From Spinacia oleracea (taxonomy: Eukaryota > Streptophyta > Magnoliopsida > Caryophyllales > Amaranthaceae), in NCBI RefSeq assembly GCF_020520425.1, contig NC_079487.1:128672385-128736384 (forward strand): a DNA stretch of 64,000 nt, read 5' to 3'. This document shows, piece by piece, positions 1 through 11,978 of this stretch. The notes below the pieces were generated by a model. The model was given only the letters and a program-made list of their open reading frames with translations, did no database searches and was not told the DNA's origin. The position numbers and the translations under genes are program-made. The first letter of the stretch is position 1. Each line of letters starts with the position of its first letter.

Positions 1-30
1 ACTTCAGTATCTATAACATAAAAGCTGTAC

Positions 31-1174
31 CTGTGCAATGGAAGCAGAACCAAGAGGATGCTCATCAAACATATTAAACATTTCGCCAATGCTTTTACCT
101 AACTCTTTCTCTAGCACACGTTGAACAACATCATAAGGTGTAGCGGGAGCTTGATCACAAAGTGTCACCAGCCGCCTTACCCAAGCAGCTGGGGCCAAAT
201 CAGGTTTCCCAATAATTTGAGCAACCTAATCAAAGCCTCATCACCAAAAGCATTCAATATTAGTCATTTTTTTTGATAAGTATTCAATATTAGCCATTTG
301 CCAAATACAAGGCCACAATCTTTTCCACATTTCACAAAACCTGATATGATAATGAATGTAATTCATCAAATTCGTGGCTCGACTATAGTAATAAAAGGAC
401 ACAACCCAATAAACATAAACCATTCTTAAAATCATCCAGTTAACCAATTTAATTACACTCCTAAGTGATCAATATCCATTAAAATTATAGACTAATGAAG
501 GATGCCTCAACATTAGAAAAATCTTCAATTACAACATAAGTACATAACTCCATCATTGATGAATGAGATTCAATTGAATTTTTTAAATTGAATTGGAAAA
601 CAAAATTTCATAGGAAATGACGAGCAGAAAAGTAAAATACCTTAAGAAAGAACCCACCAAGGTCATAGCACATGTTGTAAATCTTATCAGCAGCAACCTC
701 ATGTTGCCTCTCCCACATTTCTTCTTGCTTTTTCACATCCTTCACAAAACTCACTTTAACTTGAAACACCTAAAATTTCCCACCATAATTTAACAAAGAA
801 CAACAAAAATGGGATTAAACCCGCTTCAGATTATAACCCAGAAGCATAATTATGCAAAAATTCCCAAAAGAAAATAAAAAAATTGCAAACAAGACACCAG
901 AAAAATAATAGAAAACCCAGAAATTAAAAACTTGCATCCAATTAAACCCATTTCAGATAATAAACCAGAAACATAATTATGCTACAAATTCTCCCCAAAA
1001 ACAATTGCAAGCAAAACCCCACAATAAAAATTGAAACCCAGAAAATGAAACCTTATAGCCAGTGTAGATTTCAGCAGTACGAGTCCAGAACTGAAAGGAT
1101 CGTTGCCAAGGTCTCAATTGTGAACACAGTTTTTCTCGAAATTCATCAAATGGAGGAGCTGCAACAAAAGGCAT
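31..1174 (-). CDS. ABC1/UbiB-family atypical kinase, N-terminal part (gene runs off the left edge)
   Basis: Three exons splice in frame: 1174-1052, 769-641 and 225-31 (41, 43 and 65 codons), each with GT/AG borders; bases 1-30 are the next intron. The product starts MPFVAAPPFDEF and holds the start of the ABC1 domain. The usual KxGQ signature appears as KVAQ (in FFLKVAQIIGKPD), and the alanine-rich loop reads GSASIAQ. Family knowledge: ABC1K proteins are atypical kinases/ATPases of plastids and mitochondria that act in quinone and lipid metabolism; the catalytic half of this one is outside the window. The sequence resembles the plant subgroup of Arabidopsis At4g24810 (recalled, not searched). 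The glycine-to-alanine change in KxGQ seems normal for that subgroup. The start is the first Met of exon 1 and has no visible targeting peptide. Confidence 0.85.
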
Positions 1175-2657
1175 CTCCTTTATACGATATTAGGTATTGG
1201 ATTCAACTAGTAATGATTTTGCCAAGGTCTCAATTGAGAACACAATTTTAATTTGATTGTGGATGAACAATAATTTGATGAAAATAGAAGTAGGAGGCCT
1301 CTTTGAAACTTTGGTTGAAGTATTACACAGTGATGGAGTTAGAAAAGCGAGTAACAGAATACCAGAAAAGGAGAGTGGTAAAATTGTGGTTCACAAAATC
1401 ACGAGGGAATGCAAATTGGATTGGATATTGGCTTATTGCTTAACTAGGTAGTTTAGTAATGTTTGACAAGGGACAAAAGGGTTTTGTCTTGACCTATCAC
1501 ACCAGTTCCCGGATCGGGTTGAGGCTGAAAATTTTAATTTTGGACGGATATTTTTGAGTTTAGAGGTTGAGAATTTTAATATTGAACTAGCTTTTGAGCC
1601 CGTTCTATTGTATAGTGGTTGTTCAGATGTCTTGTGAAGTTTTAATTAGTGATTACGTGTGTTTTTTTGGTAATATATGAATTAATAGAGGTGTAATTTG
1701 AAGGTTGGAAAAATATAAAAATTATATGTTGAATAAATATATATTGCATGTTAAAGGGGTGGAGTGGAAGAGACTAATGAGTATATTAGACTATTAATAA
1801 CTTGATGTTGAATAAGGAAAATGAAGTGAAAGAGGCATTAGAAGTTGTAAATCATAGAAACAATAAAAAAAAGTTGGAAAAAAACAAAATAAAATGATGG
1901 ATGAAAGGAGAGATGCCACAAATGAGATGCCACATGACTTCTAATAATCTATGATGTTCCTTTTTAAATACTAGGTATAGATTGTTACTTTCGGATCTGA
2001 ATTGTACAATAATTGTTCTTTAAATTTTCACCTCCCGAAGGTTGAAGGGGTCAATCCATATTAGGGGCATTTTGAAGGAGGTGTTCTTCCTATTCCCCCA
2101 CTCTCAAAAGGTTTAACCCTTTTAGTTTAACCCGTGCGGAATTTCGACCCGATAGAACATTTCATCTTACCTTAAAAAAAGTTACCATTTCGGGTAACAT
2201 ATTTTTGTACAAATTAAAATCCATTAATTTAGTTTTATTTTGAATTGGTTTTCGAGTATGGTAGATTTTTTTTCATAGGTTCAAGTAACCTTGTCTCTTT
2301 TATTTTATATGGCTAGGATAGTTGGGACTACTTACGGAGTACTGAACGCTAATGCAGTAATGCATGCTACAATTATTATTATTAGGGGTGGACATAATTA
2401 AGAATTCACAGTGTTGATGTTTATGTCTTCCTAAAATAATCAGCACATTGAAAAAACGTTCCATACACATAACTGACATAATTGTTTGAAGCATTAGTGA
2501 TGACAACATATCAAAAATCTCACAACAATGAACCGCAAGGGCAATTAAAATTACAAACCCGAATCTCATAACAAGCTAACCTTTACTTACACACAATAAT
2601 AGTAATGTTTATGTATAAAGTTGAGGAGTAACACAATTGATTTTTAATTAAGCTTAA
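1175..2657. other. Intergenic region between the ABC1K start and ankyrin copy A
   Basis: AT-rich DNA with no coding region I can support. It must hold the promoter of the minus-strand ABC1K gene (right of 1174) and the 3' flank of ankyrin copy A (left of 2658). I could not assign a TATA box or a transposon boundary with any confidence. Confidence 0.4.
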
Positions 2658-3404
2658 TTAAACATTAATCATGGAAAGTTGACGAGTCATAACTTGACCT
2701 CCTCCCTTGCTTGTCTTTGCTGCACACCATTTTCTGAATTTGGTACGAGCAAACCGCAAAAACATCCATACAAAATAAAGTGTAGCCTTCTTGAAAGGAA
2801 TAAGCAACTTGATAACAAGAAATTTATGGACAAGCAACATAAGCAAAGAGCATAGAACCAAAGTGACTATAGCAATCCATGGCTTATCAGAGAACATTGT
2901 TGCAAAAAGACCTGCCATGAATGTAACAATAGTCGCGTAGAATGATGCTAGGAGCAACGTTATACTGAAATCGAGTATCATTACTGAATTATGCTTGTTG
3001 TTAGTTGCCATGATCCAAAGCAGGCAAAATAAAACCATCATTGATAAACACATTGCTAACACGTCCGAGATCATAAAAACATGAAATGCTGCTCTTTCTA
3101 TCAGAACTGGAGTCCCTTCGTCTTGGATTAGTCCACCAGGTACGGTGAATGCTGTTGTGAATGTTATTGTGGTAAGAAGTGTTGCGATTAAAGCGAAAAT
3201 TAGAACAAACTTATCTGATTCGATGAACTGAACGAAGAACAATTGTTGCGTCGTGGACACCCACTGTCCTAAAAGACGATTCCGCGCTACCTCCCGGTGC
3301 AGTAGAACAGAATGCGGTCGCCCTCCAGGATTAGCGCAACTCCGACGTTGTGTGCACTCACAAAGCCGGATGGAGTCAGAACGTATGCCCAAAACCGAGA
3401 GCAA
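2658..3404 (-). pseudogene. PGG-domain transmembrane exon of ankyrin copy A
   Basis: The last ~200 codons are open and encode the C-terminal module of ACD6/ITN1-like proteins. There is a hydrophobic segment (FVLIFALIATLLTTITF), then the signature VPGG, then three more membrane spans and a basic tail ending in SMINV. The upstream part of this frame (about 3290-3404) is GC-richer and does not look like this family, so the true 3' splice site is unresolved; TTTTAG just before 3272 is one candidate but does not keep phase with exon 4. The matching PGG exon of copy B is absent from the window. Confidence 0.75.
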
Positions 3405-3653
3405 TTTTGTATGAGAGTAAGAATGTGTTTTCGTATTTTGTGTGTATAATTTTCTGTGTGAAGGGAACTGAAACTCTGATTTAAATAATTAGAAGGAAAG
3501 CATTGCAACAGACAAAAACGGCTGAGGGAATGAATGTTGCAACAGCCAAAAACGGTCAGAGACATTGAATGTAGTAACGGACGTAATTAATCCAGTTACC
3601 AAAAAGAATAGGGTTGACCCACAAAACCCACCCCACGCCCGCGAACCGCATTC

Positions 3654-3723
3654 CCAAGTACCAAGTACCAAGTACCAAGTACCAAGTACCAAGGCCCAAG
3701 GCCCACGGCCCGCGGCCCGCGGC
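3654..3723. repeat. Heptamer minisatellite, ten units grading from CCAAGTA to CCGCGGC
   Basis: Ten contiguous 7-bp units: CCAAGTA x5, CCAAGGC x2, CCACGGC, CCGCGGC x2, followed by a GCCCGCG tail and a short TG run. The unit changes stepwise in one direction. It lies in the intron between exon 4 and the PGG exon of ankyrin copy A. Open frames across it on both strands are artefacts of the 7-bp period. Confidence 0.9.
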
Positions 3724-4169
3724 CCGCGCCCGCGTGTGTGTGATGTGTCCACCCATACCATTCTCACACTTTCTTAAACAAGAGTTACACTCATTCCCCA
3801 ATTAATAAACAAGAGGAATATGAAGAGTTTTTCCAATGTGGGACTCTTGAATTTTCACTCACCCTTTTTTCCTTTGTGTTTCCCAATGAGAATTTCCAAC
3901 AAGAAGTACAAGTGATGAACAAACCTCTATGTTAGTGTTTCTTTTAGTAGTATAGGAGACAGACTAAACTCACGGTTTTTCATACTGCAAAGTACAATCA
4001 AGACTATTTTTTTGTACTTATTTGTACCTTATGAGAACTTGGAGTCCAGAGCATAAGGACTTCTAAGGACTAAAAGCTCGTGTCATTCAACATCTTCCCT
4101 ATGTCTTCCTGAGTTCTACTCACTTTCCATTTTGAGATTCTTTTCCCTAAGTTCTACTCATATTTACTT

Positions 4170-4310
4170 TATTCCATCATCATCATTATCATTACCCCAT
4201 TGCCTCAAAGAGGCTCCCGCCAGAAGCGGGGTAAAAGGTGTCGGACGTACGCAACCTTACCCCTGTAATTGCAGAGAGGTTGTTTCAAATTGACCCAAAG
4301 CAATAACGGG
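4170..4310 (-). repeat. SINE-like dispersed repeat, copy 1
   Basis: Contains an ATT/ATC-rich edge, the segment CCCATTGCCTCAAAGAGGCT, a GC-rich hairpin region, then GTCGGACGTACGCAACCTTA and a GAGAGGTTGTTT block. The same string of blocks recurs inverted at 38385-38463. The ATGATA-type simple tail next to a conserved block resembles the 3' end of plant SINEs, but no A/B box head is visible, so the class is uncertain. The strand assignment assumes that the ATGATA tail is the 3' end. Confidence 0.55.
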
Positions 4311-6107
4311 ATGACCATCTTCTAATTCATGGAAAAGAAGCGAAGAGGTTTTAAGAGTCATTTTAATTTAGTCCATTACATCGCACAACCAAAAGAACAA
4401 ATGAACCTTTGGCTCCATTGGAAATGGACATAATTTACTTTATTCCTCCAAAGATCGCCCCATTTTTCTTTTTACAGTCTTCAACACACGACTTAAAATG
4501 TAAACATCTCTAATTTTACACGCGGAAAAAGGTTGATATTTCAAAAATATATATTGAAACGAATCTAACACGATACTACATGACTATATTATTATTTACG
4601 AGCTAATGGGAATTCGTGATCAAAATTTTACCGAAAACATTGCAATGAAGCCATCTTTTACGGACGAAGGGACTATATGTCAACCTTTTATTCATATTTT
4701 ATCATCTCTCAACCTCTTTTATGGGACCTAAACAATCTTATTTAATATTTCTCTTACTCTCTCAATCTCTTGGTATTCTCGATTGTGAGTTGTCTTGGAT
4801 TCTGTTGCTACAGTAATTGAGCTTAAAAACAGAGGAATTAAGAAGTTTAATTGAATTACTCACTTTGGGAGGAAGACTTAATGATTCTGCAATAAAATCG
4901 CAAGGGGTTTTACCACTACCAGCTTTGTTTCTTATTTCCAAAAGATCCACAAGCCACCGATGTTTTCCCTTGAATGAGTCACGTTCATGTCCCCAAGTAT
5001 CCAAGAAAACTTGTACTATGTCAAAACGATTACCTTCAATTGCCAGATGCAACAGTGTGTTACCGTTCTTGTCTGTTAATCCCAACAGTTCTCTTAATGC
5101 TTGATTCTGAAGAAGGCGGTAAACATAGTAGTCCGATGGGTTGTTTAACTAGCAAGTGCCAAAATGTCTGACCATTGGCGTCAGAAATTCTTGCTGCTTC
5201 AGGGGAAACACTACATAGTATTGTAGCAGTAGACATATTACAAGTCTGAAACGCTCTTAGTAAGGGTGTCAGACCATTCTGGTCTGGCCAAAATGCCGCT
5301 TCAAGCATTGATTCTATGTCTTCTCTCTTGAATTGTTCCATGTCTTTGGCTAAACAAACATACAGTACGTTATCAAATCAAACACCAGAATGTAAAATAA
5401 GGTATGTACTGATATAGTGATGTGAGATATATTGAAAGACTTACAAACAGGATGTCCACCAATGAGATGAAGAGGTGTTTCCTTAGATTTGTTAACCAAA
5501 CAAGCTGATCTCTTATCATGTTCTAACAACCTTCTAAGTTCTAACAATAACATTGTTGTTTGCTATGTATAATGGCTTCGTGTAGAGGCGTATTGCCTAC
5601 TGCATTTTGCACCAACCAAGGTGGGTCGTAACGAGCTCCCTTGAGTGTTGTCTCTGCTTGAATTTTAACGACACACTGATTGCATAACTCTAGTAGTGCT
5701 GATAAAAGGCCTGATCTCCCCAACGAAGAGAAAACAGAATCGTCGCCCCAATATTTTGTTGTTGGGTGTTATTTTCTGAAGCAACATAAATTGTGGAATT
5801 AGGATTATTTCGAACAAGGACATGAACTGGAGTGTCTCCGTTAAGATCTGTTTCAGAAACAAGTGTAGGAAAGCTTCCGAGAACTTGTTGGATGAAATCT
5901 ACAAACTCATCTTGAGTTATTTTGTTAAAATAGTTTGTAACATAAATGTTTAACTCAAGTACTCAACCCATTAAAAAAAATTGATTCAAGTGGTGTCAAA
6001 CCATTTGTATCGGGCCAACACGCGACGCGACTAGCTTTCTCTAATAGACAATTGATCAAACTTGACATATCTTCTCCAGGTATAAATTTGATCACCAAAG
6101 CTGCTCC

Positions 6108-8743
6108 CAACGCGCGGTACGTGCAGGGGCCTGCACGTAGATCTACGTGCACCTGCACCAAAACGCAAAAAATACAAAAATACAAAAAGAACATAAGAAA
6201 CTAAACAGAAAGAACATAATAGAGTAAACGAAAAGAACATTAACCAAAAGCTGAAAAGAACACTAATGTTAAAAAACTAAAGAAAATGTACAAAATTGAA
6301 AATAACATATTCTCTCTTCTGATACACTATAAAAAGAACAATTATTTTACAAAAAGAACATCATGTGAAAAATGCAACAGAAAAAAAAAATATTATCGAT
6401 AATATTATAAAAAATTAAAAAACAGTAAAAAAAGTTAAAAAGTTAAAAAGAACACAAAATAATTAAAAAAAGAACAACAACTTTTTTAGAAAACACAAAG
6501 AACAAAATCAAAAGAAAAATAAAATAACAAAAACTCAAAAAATTTTAAGAAAAAGACAACAAAAAAAGAACAAGAGAACAAAACACATGAAAAAGAACAA
6601 CATTTTCTTTTTCCTTATCAAACAAAAGAACATAATGAAAGGGACGAAAAGAACAACAAATCTATGTTCTTTTATTAGTTGTATTTGTTCTTTTCAAACC
6701 AAACCACTTAGTGTTCTAATTAAAAAGACAAAAACGACGAAATTTTGATGCACTTAAAACGAGATCTATATTTAAATGTATTTTTGTTCTTATCCAACGC
6801 ATCAGATCTATGTTCTTTTATTAAGTGTTATTTGTTCTATTCAAACGATTTTATGTTCTAATTAAAAAAAGACGAAACGACGATTTTTTGATGCACTTAA
6901 AACTAAATCTATATTTAAAAAAAAAGTATTTTTGTTCTTTTACCACGAATCAGACTATGTTCTTTTTTAAGTGTTATGTGTTCTTTTCAAACCATTATAT
7001 GTTCTTTTTTTAACAATATATGTACGTTGATATAAAAGAACAAACTATTTTGATTTAAAAGAACAAACTATGTTGATGCCACAATAAAAGTAAAGTTGTG
7101 AAAAGAAAATTACAATTTGAAAAGAACATTAGAGAAAGAACAAGGAAACGTACCTTAAACACTTGATCAACATTTATCAGGAGCAGCAATATCTTTTAAT
7201 AAATCTTAAAAAACTGTTCTCAATCCTCGAAAAATATCACGCTCTCCAGATATTCTCTTGCTTTGAAAACTAGCCAAATTGAACTAATGTTTTTCTTAAT
7301 TCACTCATTTTTCAACAAAGGAGAAACATTCAGAAGGAATTTTAGAGAGAGAATAAGGAGAAAATATATTTTTTACTCTTTCACTCACCATCTCACTCTT
7401 TCTCTCTCAAAAAATCTCTCTTATGTTGAGAGAATATAAATCCTCTTCTCCTTCGGTCTCTAAAATGTATTTATAAAATAACTAATGGTTATGATCCATA
7501 AGTACAATTATTATATATATAGTTGCTGAAAAATAGAAAATGAAAAAAATAGGAAGTAGAATCAAAGAATAACAGAGAAGGAGAAAGAAAAAATTCTTAA
7601 AGAGTGCATAATGAGAACTATGCACGTGTTTTTATTTTGTTCTTTTAACAGAATATTATAAAAAGAACAAATGAAAAGACTAAAAGAACAAATAGAGAGA
7701 CTAAAAGAACAAGTCAAGTACCTTGTTCAACAATAATATATGATTCGGAATCATCATTTTCATCATTCTATTATGAATTATCAAGCACATTATTCATAAT
7801 ATCTGAAAAAATAATAGGTTAACATGTATTAAACCAAGAAAAAGAACGCAACCAAAAGAACAAAGGATAAATAAAAAGTAAGAAGAAAAATAACACAATA
7901 AAATAAAAAGAACAAGTTATGAAACACAAATGAAATTGAAAATAATAAAAAAGAAGAACACAATAGAATGAAAGAACAAATTATGAAACGAAAATGGTCT
8001 ATTTTTCTACTATAATGAAACTGTTCTTTTAATACGAGCATAAAGAAACTGTTCTTTTAATACAAGCATATGTTCTTTATTACGTAAAACTGTTCTTTTC
8101 TGGAAAAAAAATCGTAATTACATAATCCAAATCTTCAAAATCAGCGATTTCAATGAAATCAACGTGTTGTTACATAATTTGATTCATTAAAATCATCAAA
8201 ACCACCAAAACTCGATTATTACAAAAACAAAATCATCAAAATCATCAAACACACGATTATTACAAAATCAAAATCTTCAAAACCTAGAATTTATTTTTTC
8301 AAAATTGAAAAATTACCTCCCAAAATCTGATTATCAGCTGCAGAATTCAGATTTGAAGAAGAAGAATCGATTTAATTGGATGTTGAAGCAGAAAAATCAA
8401 CGAATTTTTGGGAATTTTCACTACTTTCTCTCTCTAAGAACTATTTTAGAAAACCTAGTTCATACTTTCTCTCTCCTCTTCACAATTTGAGTTCAAAACA
8501 TAAAATCTAGAAGAATATATATCGCAAGAAGAAAGCAAATCGAATAAAAATCGCGAAAAACAGAGCTGAAAAGAACAGAGCCTTTAATGTTCTTTTGTTC
8601 TAGGGTATTGTTCTTTTGTTCAAGGAAAATGTTCTTTTGTTCCCAGGATTTAATGAAACACGCGCGTTTTATGTGTTTTTTATGTCGTTTTGTTTCAGGT
8701 GCACCTAGAGCACGGTGCACACGCCTGCACCATCAAATTTGCG
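6108..8743. mobile_element. Nonautonomous Mutator-like element packed with AAGAACA/TGTTCTT motifs
   Basis: Inserted in exon 2 of ankyrin copy A. A 9-bp direct repeat AGCTGCTCC flanks it at 6099-6107 and 8744-8752, and the uninterrupted exon in copy B (around 22750) gives the empty-site comparison. The ends form degenerate inverted repeats: a 35-bp block GTGCAGG...TGCACCTG aligns without gaps between the left end (from 6121) and the complement of the right end. The left end also holds a perfect 20-bp palindrome at 6132-6151 centred on AGATCT. No transposase is encoded. The interior is AT-rich and carries about 25 AAGAACA and 16 TGTTCTT heptamers (hand count), grouped in runs of one orientation. 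Nine-bp duplications point to the Mutator superfamily. Confidence 0.8.
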
Positions 8744-9172
8744 AGCTGCTCCTCCTTCGTTGATCGGTTGTTTAATTCTGGTCATTATTGATTCACTCTC
8801 GGCTAAGTATCACACAAATACGCAACATAAGTTAGATATGGTTGTTTAATTCCGGTCATTCTTGATTCACAAATCAAAAACATACCTAAGGGTATTTTTA
8901 TGCCCATTTTTATGCTCATTGATTTGATTGGCTATTCGCATTGGATTGTAGTTGGATGTTTGACTTATAAAGATGTTTGGTAAACTTATTTATTGGCGGT
9001 TGGCTGTGAGCCTGTTACTATGTAAAATGACATTTATGGACATTATTATATTTTATTATCCATTTATTATATTCTTAGTAATTAACTTTTGAGTTTACTA
9101 ATATTTTGAGTTGGGTTGGTTACGGGTTGGACAAGAGTTTAGAATTCCTCGAATCGAACCAAGTAGGTGAAA

Positions 9173-10037
9173 TAGAGGTGTCAAAACGGTTACTCGAGTC
9201 GGGTCCGGATCTGGTTATCTCGGGTCTCGGGTCATGATCTGGTCGGGTCATGTCGGGTCATTTTATTGTCAGGTGCAGGTCGGGTTCAGGTCGGGTTCGG
9301 TCAGGTTGAAAATTTGTCGGGTCATGTCGGGTTATTTTTCCGTTTCGGTATAGGTCGGGTTCGGTTCGGGTCGGGTCGGGTCTTTTTCTAGTCGGGTACA
9401 ATTACGGGTCCGGGTCTTGACGAGTCGGATCAAGTTCGGATCGGATAAGTACCGGTCGGTTAAAAGTCAGGTCTGGTTCACTATCGTGCACGGGTTAAGA
9501 CCGGGTTTGGTAGCTATCAGGTTTAGTCAAGTTTTAACCTTATAATTAACTTTTATAACCTTTTGGTTAAATTTGGTTTAACGCTTTTCACTTGTTCTAG
9601 ATTACGTAATTATAAAAAATAATATTAACTTGATTTAAGTTATTATTTAGTTAGGTCAATGACAAATCGGGTTGTCAACAGGTCGCGTAAATTCAGGTAA
9701 CGGGTTGTCACGAATTGAGTCAATAACAGGGTTTCGTCGGCTTATAATCGGTTTCGGGTTGACATCGGGTCGGGTGTTGAATCGGGTTCGGGTCATTATT
9801 CGGTCGGGTAAGCTTACTCAGGTTTGTTATCGGATATATTTCGGTCGGGTGTCAGATTCGGGTCCGGGTCATGCGTTAACGGGTCGAAATCGATCATCGG
9901 TTTTAACGGGTTGGATACAGTCGGGATACGGGTTTCCTATTTTAACAAAATTTCGGGTCTCGGGTCGGGTCCGGATCTTTAAAAATACAGGTCGGTTCAG
10001 GTCGATTTTTCGGATCGGGTCAATTTTTGACATCTCT
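9173..10037 (+). mobile_element. hAT-like nonautonomous element with GGGTCGGGT-type filling, copy 1
   Basis: Starts TAGAGGTGTCAAAACGG and ends TTTTTGACATCTCT, giving short inverted ends, with an 8-bp target duplication AGGTGAAA at 9165-9172 and 10038-10045. Eight-bp duplications and a TAGRGGTGTC-type terminus fit the hAT superfamily. The 865-bp interior is a degenerate series of GGGT, CGGGT and GGTCGGGTC words with one AT-rich interval (about 9530-9660). No transposase is present. A second copy lies in the opposite orientation at 10876-11678. Confidence 0.8.
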
Positions 10038-10875
10038 AGGTGAAACTCGAATATGAATCACTTCACAGGGCGAATCATTTTTGACACCCATATACGACAC
10101 TGTAGTAAGAAGGATTCAATATCACGTGAAACAAAGGGAGTGGAAAATAAGGATGGTAATTATAAAAAGAAAAATGAAGGAAACGTCTTACTAAGTTACT
10201 AAAGAAGAAAAAAAAGAAAGGTATGTACTTGTTAGTTATTAAATTTTCTTATCTGAGGAATATACAATTAAGGTCTAACTTAGATTTTGTTTTGATTTGC
10301 TTAACATGAGGTTGATGTTTGGGTGCACGTAACACACCGTTTTATTCTTTTAATATTTTTGCTTAACATGAGATGATTTGATTCGTTCAATTAGTGACAC
10401 ATTTTAATATGAGGACTAATTTTAGGACAATCATCTTTAGTCTTATTGAATGCTCTCCGTCATTCTCATACTATATGTTACAAATTTCAAATAAGGAGTA
10501 AAAGGTTCGAAGATCTATTATGTATTCATACACATGTCGTTAATTAGCTAATCTTTCCCGCTAGATCAAAATTTCATTAGTAATATTCTAGTAGTACTAC
10601 ATAATAATCAGGAGGATTCACATCAACCAAACTTGCTTGTGAGTTGTGACAATCAAATTGTAATTAAGAAGGATTAGTCATTAGTCAACACTACAGTAGA
10701 AGATAACGTGTTGAGTTAAGATTATTCCTTCACTTTCACATTTTATAGATAAAAACATTTTTAAAAGACAAGTAAACATCGTTACACTAAAGTCAAATTA
10801 CGTGCGTATTATATATTTATATGATGTGTCTTCGAGAACGTATCACATGCCGTTGCATAATTACGGCTGCGCATT

Positions 10876-11678
10876 AGAGCTGTTAAAAATTAACCCGACT
10901 TGAGAAATCGACCTGTATTTTTAAAGATCCGGACTCGACTCGAGACCCAGAATTTTGTTAAAATAAGAACCCATAACCCGACCGTATCAAACCCGTTAAA
11001 TTCGACGACCGATTTCGACCCGTTAATGCATGACCAGGACCCGAACCTGACACCCGATCGAAATATAACCGATAACAAAACTGAGTCAGCTTACCCGACC
11101 GAAAAATGACCCGAACCCGATTCAACCCCCGACCCGATGTCAACCCGAAACCGATTATAACCCGATGAAACTTGTTATTGACTCAATTCGTGACAACCCA
11201 TTACCTGAATTTACGCGACCTGTTGACAACCCGATTTGTCATTGACCTAACTAAATAATAACTTAAATCAAGTTAATATTATTTTTTAGAATTACCTAAT
11301 CTAGAACAAGTGAAAAGCGTTAAACCAAATTTAACCAAATTTATAAAAGTTAAACTTGACTAGACCTGATAGCTATCGTACCCGGTCTTAACCCGTGTAC
11401 GATGGTGAACCCGACCTGAATTTTAACCGACCTGATAATTATCCGATCCGAACTTGACCCGACTTGTTAAGACCGGAACCCGTAATTGTACCCGACTAGA
11501 AAAAGACCCGACCCGAACCCGAACCGAACCCGACCTATACCGAAATGGAAAAATAACCCGACGTGACCCGACAAATTTTCAACCTGACCGAACTCGACCT
11601 ACACCCGGTGATAAAATGACCCATGACCCGAGATGACCAGACTCGGACCCGACTCAAGTAACCGTTTTGACAGCTCCA
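10876..11678 (-). mobile_element. hAT-like nonautonomous element, copy 2 (inverted)
   Basis: Same family as 9173-10037 but inverted, so the plus strand reads ACCCGACCCGA-type words. Ends are TAGAGCTGT and ACAGCTCC; the flanks are CTGCGCAT (10868-10875) and CTGTGCAT (11679-11686), an 8-bp duplication with one change. The AT-rich interval and the sequence order match copy 1 read backwards. The two copies lie 838 bp apart in intron 1 of ankyrin copy A and could pair as an 0.8-kb hairpin if transcribed. Confidence 0.8.
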
Positions 11679-11978
11679 CTGTGCATCGGTAAAAAAGCAG
11701 ACCGGCCAGATGACAACTTGGATGGAAACCGGGATCGCATGTTTATTTCGGCGGACTGAACTTTTCACGTCTAATATCGTTTGGCCCATTCCGCAAATTA
11801 TAATGCCAAATTGCTAATACACAAGTCAATGTTCAAATAAAACATATCCATTTAACTAAAAAAGATATACTACGTAAATAGATACACAACCTTTTAACAT
11901 TGTTTAAAATTAGCGGTTAGCGGATAGCCGTTAATTGATTTGAATAACAGTTATTACGTAAGTATTTTGTAGTTGTAT

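Noticed and set aside
1900-1990. Possible second Helitron end (AAATACTAGG)
   Set aside because: No 3' hairpin or matching second end could be found.
3489-3805. Frames on both strands reading tandem-repeat peptides
   Set aside because: Artefact of the 7-bp minisatellite, which stays open in three frames over 21 bp.
9672-11143. Arg/Gly/Ser-rich open frames on both strands
   Set aside because: They follow the GGGTCGGGT word pattern of two hAT-like elements; such composition leaves several frames open by chance and no domain is recognisable.
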